A stretch of 56,535 nucleotides of DNA from an uncultured Flavobacteriaceae bacterium. Its GTDB lineage: Bacteria; Bacteroidota; Bacteroidia; Flavobacteriales; Flavobacteriaceae. Below the pieces are notes generated by a model, which saw nothing but the letters and a program-made list of their open reading frames with translations, made no database searches and was not told where the DNA came from. Both the position numbers and the translations under genes were made by a program. The stretch lies in contig CALGLR010000006.1 of NCBI GenBank assembly GCA_937959395.1, positions 1-56,535 of the forward strand, read 5' to 3'. This document shows positions 51,459 to 56,535 of the stretch, one piece after another; within the stretch, counting starts at the first letter, position 1, and the number at the start of each line of letters is the position of its first letter.

Positions 51459-52652
51459 TTAATTTAAAACAGCTTGTACTTTATCTGCTGCTTCTTGAAA
51501 TTGAACCGCACTTTGAACATCTAAACCTGAGCTATCAATTAGTTTTTTTGCTATATCTGCATTTGTTCCTTGTAAACGTACAATAATTGGAACTTTAATA
51601 GCATCTCCCATATTCTTATAAGCATCTACAATACCTTGGGCTACTCTATCACAACGAACAATACCTCCAAATATATTAATAAGAATTGCTTTAACTTCTG
51701 GGTCTTTTAATATAATTCTAAAAGCAGCTTCTACACGAGCAGCATCAGCTGTACCTCCAACATCTAGGAAATTTGCTGGTTCTCCTCCTGCTTGCTTAAT
51801 TAAATCCATAGTTGCCATTGCTAAACCAGCACCGTTAACCATACATCCTACATTACCTTCTAAATCAACGTAGTTTAACCCTAATTCTCCTGCTTCTACT
51901 TCAATAGCGCTCTCTTCTCTTAAATCTCTTAATGCAGCTAAATCTTTATGTCTAAATAATGCGTTATCATCAATCGATACTTTTGCATCAACGGCCATTA
52001 TTTTATTATCACTTGTTTTTAATACCGGATTGATTTCAAATAAAGAAGAATCAGATTTTACGTAAGCCGTATATAATGCTGTTACGAATTTTGTCATCTC
52101 TTTAAAGGCTAATCCAGATAATCCTAAATTAAAAGCTACTCGACGTGCTTGAAAAGGTAATAAACCTGTTGCAGGATCTACTTCTTCAGTAAAGATTAAA
52201 TGAGGTGTTTCTTCAGCAACCGTTTCTATGTCCATTCCACCTTCAGTAGAATACATAATCATATTACGACCTGTACCTCTATTTAATAAAACAGAAACAT
52301 AAAATTCACTTGTTTCAGTCTCACCTGGATAATAAACATCCTCAGTAACTAAAACTTGATGAACACGCTTACCTTCAGCTGAAGTTTGAGGTGTCACTAA
52401 ATCCATTCCTATTATTTGTCCTGTAATCGTTTCTACCTCTTCTAAACTTTTGGCTAGCTTAACCCCTCCTCCTTTTCCACGTCCACCTGCGTGTACCTGT
52501 GCTTTTATAACATGCCAACCTGTTCCAGTTTCTTCTGTTAGTTTCTTTGCTGCAGCTACTGCTTCTTTTGCATTTTGAGCTACTATACCGCGTTGAATAC
52601 GTACGCCAAAACTGCTTAATAATTCTTTTCCTTGATATTCGTGTAAATTCAT
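51459..52652 (-). CDS. sucC: succinyl-CoA synthetase (ADP-forming) subunit beta
   Basis: SucC is the ATP-grasp beta subunit of the TCA-cycle enzyme that makes ATP from succinyl-CoA. The 397-aa protein starts MNLHEYQGKELL (52652) and has the IKAQVHAGGRGKGGGVK nucleotide-binding loop, LFEINPVL, GNVGCMVNGAGLAMATMD and NIFGGIVRCD. The in-frame ATG at 52679 adds nine residues that do not belong to the family. sucD is not adjacent, as in many Flavobacteriia. An exact promoter box lies at 52679-52686. Identification is firm. Confidence 0.97.
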   Translation of the reverse strand: MNLHEYQGKELLSSFGVRIQRGIVAQNAKEAVAAAKKLTEETGTGWHVIKAQVHAGGRGKGGGVKLAKSLEEVETITGQIIGMDLVTPQTSAEGKRVHQVLVTEDVYYPGETETSEFYVSVLLNRGTGRNMIMYSTEGGMDIETVAEETPHLIFTEEVDPATGLLPFQARRVAFNLGLSGLAFKEMTKFVTALYTAYVKSDSSLFEINPVLKTSDNKIMAVDAKVSIDDNALFRHKDLAALRDLREESAIEVEAGELGLNYVDLEGNVGCMVNGAGLAMATMDLIKQAGGEPANFLDVGGTADAARVEAAFRIILKDPEVKAILINIFGGIVRCDRVAQGIVDAYKNMGDAIKVPIIVRLQGTNADIAKKLIDSSGLDVQSAVQFQEAADKVQAVLN

Positions 52653-52678
52653 CTGTTGAAAATAAAATTTTAGAGTCA

Positions 52679-52686
52679 CAAAAGTA
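52679..52686 (-). promoter_or_regulatory. -7 box TACTTTTG for sucC
   Basis: An exact TAnnTTTG match 26 bases before the sucC ATG at 52652, which supports that start over the upstream in-frame ATG at 52679. Confidence 0.65.
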
Positions 52687-52832
52687 AATAATCACAATTA
52701 CTTACCCTAATATTTAATTATGAAAAAAATACATCTTAAAATTAATAGTATTATTATTTGTTAAATAATTAACAAAATGTTTAAAATATGTAATATTATA
52801 AATTTGATAGCTCATATATATTTTTTTAGAAA

Positions 52833-52840
52833 TATCTTTG
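52833..52840 (+). promoter_or_regulatory. -7 box TATCTTTG for lysA
   Basis: An exact TAnnTTTG match 18 bases before the ATG at 52858. It overlaps the coding frame of the longer reading frame from 52777 and so argues against that longer start. Confidence 0.65.
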
Positions 52841-52857
52841 CACAAATTTTATTACAA

Positions 52858-54084
52858 ATGAACAATAAAACCTTATTACAAATTGCGAAAGACTTTGGTA
52901 GTCCAGTCTATGTGTATAACTCTGAAATAATTACAAATCAATATAAACGTTTAACATCTGCATTTAATAAGGTTAAACAAGTTAAAATAAATTATGCGGT
53001 TAAAGCACTCTCTAATATTTCTATTTTAAAATTAATGAAAACTTTGGGAGCTGGTCTGGATACCGTTTCCATTCAAGAAGTAAAATTAGGATTAGCAGCG
53101 GGTTTTCCAGCCGATAAAATAATTTTCACGCCTAATGGTGTGTCTTTAGAAGAAATTGAAGCTGTTGCCAAACTGGGCGCTAAAATTAATATAGATAATT
53201 TATCTATACTAGAACAGTTTGGAACGCGTCATCCTAATGTACCTGTTTGTATACGTATAAATCCCCATGTAATGGCTGGAGGGAATACAAACATTTCTGT
53301 AGGACATATTGATAGTAAATTTGGAATTTCAATTCATCAAATTCCTCACATATTACGCATTGTAGAGAATACAAACATGACAATTAACGGCATTCACATG
53401 CATACTGGTAGTGATATTTTAGACATTGATGTATTTCTTTACGCTAGCGAAATATTATTTGACACTGCTAAAAACTTTAAGAATTTAGATTTTATAGACT
53501 TTGGGTCTGGCTTTAAAGTACCTTATAAAACTGGGGATATTGAAACTAATATTGAAGAGTTTGGAGAAAAATTAACGTCTAGATTTAATACGTTTTGTAA
53601 AAACTACGGTAAAGAATTAACACTGGCTTTTGAACCTGGAAAGTTCCTAGTTAGCGAAGCTGGTCAATTTTTAGTAGAAGTAAATGTTGTTAAACAAACC
53701 ACTTCTACCGTTTTTGCTCAAGTAGATTCTGGTTTTAATCATTTAATTCGTCCGATGTTATATGGGTCGCAACATGAAATAGAAAATATTTCAAACCCAA
53801 GCGGTCGAGAACGTTTCTATTCGGTTGTAGGTTACATTTGTGAGACCGATACCTTTGCTAATAATCGCCGCATAAATGAAATAAATGAAGGCGATATTTT
53901 AGCATTTAAAAATGCTGGAGCTTATTGTTATTCTATGGCTAGTAATTATAATTCGCGTTACAGACCAGCTGAAGTACTTTGGCATGAGGGTGAAGCTCAT
54001 TTAATTCGTAAACGTGAAACTTTTGATGATATATTAAAAAATCAAGTAGAGGTTAACTTTACTAAGAAAGTAGAGGTTAGTTAG
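52858..54084 (+). CDS. lysA: diaminopimelate decarboxylase
   Basis: LysA decarboxylates meso-diaminopimelate to L-lysine, the last step of the pathway. The 408-aa PLP enzyme has Lys49 in INYAVKALSN as the Schiff-base Lys, HMHTGSDI, the glycine-rich phosphate loop DFGSGFKVPY, EPGKFLVSEAG and the C-terminal FKNAGAYCYSMASNYN. The start at 52858 (MNNKTLLQIAKDFGSPVYVYN) fits the family. dapD, an earlier step, is at 3478. It is monocistronic, with a terminator at 54106-54137. Confidence 0.96.
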   Translation: MNNKTLLQIAKDFGSPVYVYNSEIITNQYKRLTSAFNKVKQVKINYAVKALSNISILKLMKTLGAGLDTVSIQEVKLGLAAGFPADKIIFTPNGVSLEEIEAVAKLGAKINIDNLSILEQFGTRHPNVPVCIRINPHVMAGGNTNISVGHIDSKFGISIHQIPHILRIVENTNMTINGIHMHTGSDILDIDVFLYASEILFDTAKNFKNLDFIDFGSGFKVPYKTGDIETNIEEFGEKLTSRFNTFCKNYGKELTLAFEPGKFLVSEAGQFLVEVNVVKQTTSTVFAQVDSGFNHLIRPMLYGSQHEIENISNPSGRERFYSVVGYICETDTFANNRRINEINEGDILAFKNAGAYCYSMASNYNSRYRPAEVLWHEGEAHLIRKRETFDDILKNQVEVNFTKKVEVS

Positions 54085-54460
54085 ATTTATCTATTACAAT
54101 AATATAACACCTAATCATCATGTTTTGATTAGGTGTTTTTTGTAGGAATAATTCTTTCAATTTATATGACAGTATATTCTTTACAAAATGTGAATTATTT
54201 AATCTTTTTAATCAATTGAAGTGTTATTTTTGTGTTTCTTAGTTTCACTACTCGGATAATAAAAAGACAGAAATTCTGTAAAAGGCATTTTTATAGCAAA
54301 TAGAAGGAAGTTTAAACAACTTCAATCATTTAATTCTATAATTATAATAGGAGTCATAAAAATTCACAATATATTGAAGCGATTTTAAACTTTTTATGGT
54401 CTTTGTAACTGATATGAAACAAAAGTTTGAACCATTTCTTAAGAAAAAAATAAATTAAAA
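54085..54460. other. 376-bp gap between lysA and the desaturase gene
   Basis: Contains the lysA terminator (54106-54137), a TAnnTTTG box (TATTTTTG, 54225-54232) that could serve the desaturase gene, and a 14-codon frame MKQKFEPFLKKKIN (54415-54459) ending two bases before the next ATG. The small frame could be a leader peptide, but nothing else supports it. Confidence 0.5.
54106..54137. terminator. rho-independent terminator of lysA
   Basis: aacacctaatca (54106-54117) pairs exactly with tgattaggtgtt (54126-54137), followed by a T run. Confidence 0.9.
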
Positions 54461-55402
54461 ATGAATTTTACGAACCCTTTAGTTTATGGAGTGCCTTGCT
54501 TTCTTGGTCTTATCCTAGTGGAACTAACTTATAGCAAGCATAATAAAAAAGACAAAAAAGAACTTTACAACTGGAAAGATCTTGCTTCGAGTTTAACCAT
54601 GGGTGTAGGGTCTGCAGTTTTGGCTCCACTAACAAAAACGATCGCTGCAATTGTACTTTTTAACTATGTCTATGAAGTATTTAATCCTGAGATTGAAGGA
54701 ATCCGAACTAATATTATGGGTTGGAAATCTTTTGGATACGCTTGGTATATTTGGCTAATTTGTCAGTTGTTAGATGATTTTAGTTACTATTGGTTTCATC
54801 GCCAAAATCACAACATAAGATTGTTATGGGCCGCTCACGTCGTACACCATTCATCAGATAATTTTAATTTAGGAACTGCAGTAAGAAATGGGTGGTTTAC
54901 AATTTTATACAAACCATTTTTCTATATGTGGATTCCAGCAATTGGTTTCCCTCCAGAAATGCTTGTCGTTTGTTTAGGAATAGAAGCACTATGGCAATTT
55001 CAGTTACATAGTGTATATGTCCCAAAAATGGGGATTATTGAAAAAATATTTAATACCCATACCATGCACCAAGTACATCACTCACAAAATATTGAGTATA
55101 TGGATAAAAATCATGGTGGGTTTTTAAACATTTTCGATAAACTATTTGGCACCTGGAAGGAACTCGATGAGAATATAGAAATTAAATACGGGGTTACTCA
55201 TCCTCCAAATTCTTTTAATCCTTTAGTTATTCTTACTCATGAATATAGAGATATATGGAGAGATATGAAAAAATCTAAAAATTGGTATCATAAATTCATG
55301 TACATTTTTGCAGCACCAGGTTGGAGTCACGATGGAAGTACGCTTACCATAAAACAATATAGAAAACAACTTAAAAACGGGACACTTAAAACATCTTTAT
55401 AG
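54461..55402 (+). CDS. sterol desaturase/fatty acid hydroxylase family protein
   Basis: A membrane-bound di-iron oxygenase of 313 aa. The three His clusters are H113xxxH117 (FHRQNH), H126xxH129-H130 (HVVHHSS) and H203xxH206-H207 (HQVHHSQ). At least four hydrophobic segments flank them. Substrates in bacteria include fatty acids, carotenoids and hopanoids; the sequence alone does not decide. Its 3' end overlaps the convergent VOC gene by 6 bp. Confidence 0.9.
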   Translation: MNFTNPLVYGVPCFLGLILVELTYSKHNKKDKKELYNWKDLASSLTMGVGSAVLAPLTKTIAAIVLFNYVYEVFNPEIEGIRTNIMGWKSFGYAWYIWLICQLLDDFSYYWFHRQNHNIRLLWAAHVVHHSSDNFNLGTAVRNGWFTILYKPFFYMWIPAIGFPPEMLVVCLGIEALWQFQLHSVYVPKMGIIEKIFNTHTMHQVHHSQNIEYMDKNHGGFLNIFDKLFGTWKELDENIEIKYGVTHPPNSFNPLVILTHEYRDIWRDMKKSKNWYHKFMYIFAAPGWSHDGSTLTIKQYRKQLKNGTLKTSL

Positions 55403-55771
55403 ATTTTGATAGAAGGTTAATCCATTTTTATACGGATCATAAAAAGTAAATTCTCGAGTTCCCCAATCGGTTTCTTTTAATTTAGTTTCCTTTGGAAAAA
55501 CGTTTTTGAAATTATACTCTTGATATAAATGTTCTATATGCTGGGTTACTATACGCAACATGAGTCTTTCTATAGTTAATTCCCATTCTTTTGTATTATG
55601 CTTTCGCAGATGAATCTCAATATGATCTCGTCTTACTCCCGCGTAAGTAGGGTTTTTACTATCATCGGCAAATGCGATTTTAAAGCCTAACTTATTCACA
55701 TAAAAGGATAAGGCTTCAACGACATTTAAAACAGGTAATATTGGATGTATTTGGTGTAGAATAGGCTGCAC
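55397..55771 (-). CDS. VOC family (glyoxalase/bleomycin-resistance-like) protein
   Basis: A 124-aa protein with the betaalphabetabetabeta VOC pattern: IHPILPVLNVVEALSFYVNKLGFKIAFADDSKNPTYAGVRRDHIEIHL in the first half and REFTFYDPYKNGLTFYQNL at the end. Candidate metal ligands are His6 or His8, Glu53 or His55, and a late acidic residue, but the ligand set is not complete enough to call an enzyme. It lies 1 bp after the DinB-like gene on the same strand, so the two are co-transcribed. Confidence 0.85.
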   Translation of the reverse strand: MQPILHQIHPILPVLNVVEALSFYVNKLGFKIAFADDSKNPTYAGVRRDHIEIHLRKHNTKEWELTIERLMLRIVTQHIEHLYQEYNFKNVFPKETKLKETDWGTREFTFYDPYKNGLTFYQNL

Positions 55772-55772
55772 A

Positions 55773-56345
55773 CTAATCCTTGATTTTTCCGGTAAAATGA
55801 TTCACTTTAGAATTTATTGGGTTACCAGTTACTCGTCTAAAAGAAGCTAGTTGGCCACAATGCCATATCGCATCTGCTATTGGGCCATTAATATTATTCC
55901 AGAACGGAATTTCTTTCTCTCCAAAAATAATTTTAAACTTAGAAATATCATCGCTTGTTTTTAAATCATCTGCAGCTTTCTTTAAATTTATAAGCGTTTG
56001 TTCTCGTAGATAGTCAAAAGACATTTCAGACATATCTATTTTAGAATTTGCTTTTTTTTGTGTGGCATTTAAAACCACGGTCGATAAATCGTAAATATGC
56101 TGAACCGTTTCCATAGTTGTTCTTACTGAATCACTTGGTTTATAAGCTAAATCTTTTTCTGTTAAACCTTCACTAGCCCAATAAAATCGAAAACCTAGCC
56201 CATCTACTTGCCTTGCCGCTACAGTTCCTGCTGTATATGTTTTAGAATATTCTGGGATTTCATAATATGGGAGTTTGTCTTGACTTTTTTGCGCCATTGC
56301 AATTGTAGATAATAATAGTATTAAAATAGTGGTTTGTTTATTCAT
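55773..56345 (-). CDS. exported DinB-like protein
   Basis: A 190-aa protein with signal peptide NKQTTILILLLSTIAMAQ, followed by a four-helix DinB/YfiT-like bundle (KDLAYKPSDSVRTTMETVQHIYDLSTVVLN; ADAIWHCGQLASFRRVTGNP). His in TVQHIYD and in AIWHCGQLASFRR match metal ligands of the family. DinB-fold proteins bind metal and in some cases thiol cofactors; exported forms like this one are of unknown role. ATG at 56345 is preferred over 56402, because the upstream extension (MVCLCWCFSPTKSDK) is read through the palindrome in the leader. Confidence 0.8.
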   Translation of the reverse strand: MNKQTTILILLLSTIAMAQKSQDKLPYYEIPEYSKTYTAGTVAARQVDGLGFRFYWASEGLTEKDLAYKPSDSVRTTMETVQHIYDLSTVVLNATQKKANSKIDMSEMSFDYLREQTLINLKKAADDLKTSDDISKFKIIFGEKEIPFWNNINGPIADAIWHCGQLASFRRVTGNPINSKVNHFTGKIKD

Positions 56346-56368
56346 TAGTTTTTGTTTTTTATCGCTTT

Positions 56369-56391
56369 TTGTTGGTGAAAAACACCAACAA
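56369..56391. repeat. 23-bp palindrome, copy 1 (in the DinB-like gene leader)
   Basis: A 9-bp-plus perfect stem, ttgttggtg with caccaacaa, around an AAAAA loop. It is 23 bases upstream of the DinB-like ATG on the minus strand, so it lies in the mRNA leader or at its 5' end. A second copy, its exact reverse complement, is at 56501-56523. Confidence 0.85.
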
Positions 56392-56500
56392 AGACATACC
56401 ATTTTATATTCATTCTTTTTTGATAAAATTATAAATTATCATTAAATAATAGTTCCTTTTTGTTTATAATTTTGAATAGCTATTCAGCCATTAACTGCAA

Positions 56501-56523
56501 TTGTTGGTGTTTTTCACCAACAA
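56501..56523. repeat. 23-bp palindrome, copy 2
   Basis: The same 23 bp as copy 1 in the opposite orientation. The stem grows to 12 bp when the flanking caa/ttg (56498-56526) are counted. It lies 109 bp from copy 1, close to the right edge of the window. Confidence 0.85.
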
Positions 56524-56535
56524 TTGATTTCTTCT

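Noticed and set aside
54415-54459. 14-codon frame just before the desaturase gene, as a leader peptide
   Set aside because: No run of regulatory codons, no attenuator-like alternative stems, and no conservation information; left as an observation in the gap entry.
1-56535. tRNA, rRNA, riboswitch or prophage genes
   Set aside because: Scanning the gaps gave no cloverleaf-like segment, no rRNA-like stretch, no recognised riboswitch core and no phage structural or integrase genes.

Overview
The window looks like chromosome from a member of the family Flavobacteriaceae (phylum Bacteroidota), probably marine or otherwise environmental. This rests on low GC content, many exact TAnnTTTG promoter boxes of the Bacteroidota type, A-rich leaders with almost no Shine-Dalgarno sequences, several type IX secretion (T9SS) C-terminal sorting domains, and lineage-typical proteins such as a DUF5606 protein. 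No rRNA, tRNA, CRISPR array or prophage was seen.

Left end (1-4.3 kb): the tail of a truncated ISAon1-like transposase with a tandem 31-bp terminal repeat, then mazG, an orphan precursor peptide of the Bacteroidota class I lanthipeptide type, and a leftward group of ruvX, def and a DUF5606 gene. dapD follows, with a duplicated start region.

4.4-19.3 kb is a lipopolysaccharide (LPS) or surface-glycan locus in short runs on alternating strands. It holds a GT9 heptosyltransferase-like gene, a YrbL-type kinase-like gene, a nucleotidyltransferase next to a CDP-glycerol-type phosphotransferase, an LPS-core GT2, a WaaP/InaA-like kinase with two GT2-like genes, three GT4-type genes, two further GT2 genes, and a DegT aminotransferase plus NeuD-type acetyltransferase pair for an N-acylated amino sugar. 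Five long imperfect palindromes lie between genes: four at 3.1-14.3 kb and one at 24.1 kb. They share a central motif and a length of 157-171 bp.

19.3-30.1 kb is mostly housekeeping: threonylcarbamoyl-AMP synthase, CCA-adding enzyme, GNAT, heme A synthase, a pRiA4b ORF-3-like protein and a small secreted protein. A secreted zinc metallopeptidase with ricin-type lectin repeats, a protein of unknown function with kinase-like motifs, and an ABC exporter pair follow.

30.2-46.5 kb is an array of five consecutive, same-strand, very large secreted proteins. All end in the gliding-motility-associated (type B) T9SS sorting domain. Two are tandem paralogues with a homogenised 3' end; the two largest carry 11 and 9 internal repeats. 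They are likely adhesins or surface filaments exported by T9SS machinery encoded elsewhere.

46.5-56.5 kb: uvrB, a TerB-like protein, a DUF1456 protein, three tandem paralogous small secreted proteins that resemble stand-alone TonB C-terminal domains, sucC, lysA (with dapD, two steps of lysine/diaminopimelate synthesis), a fatty acid hydroxylase/sterol desaturase, a VOC protein and a DinB-like exported protein. Two copies of one 23-bp palindrome lie at the right edge.
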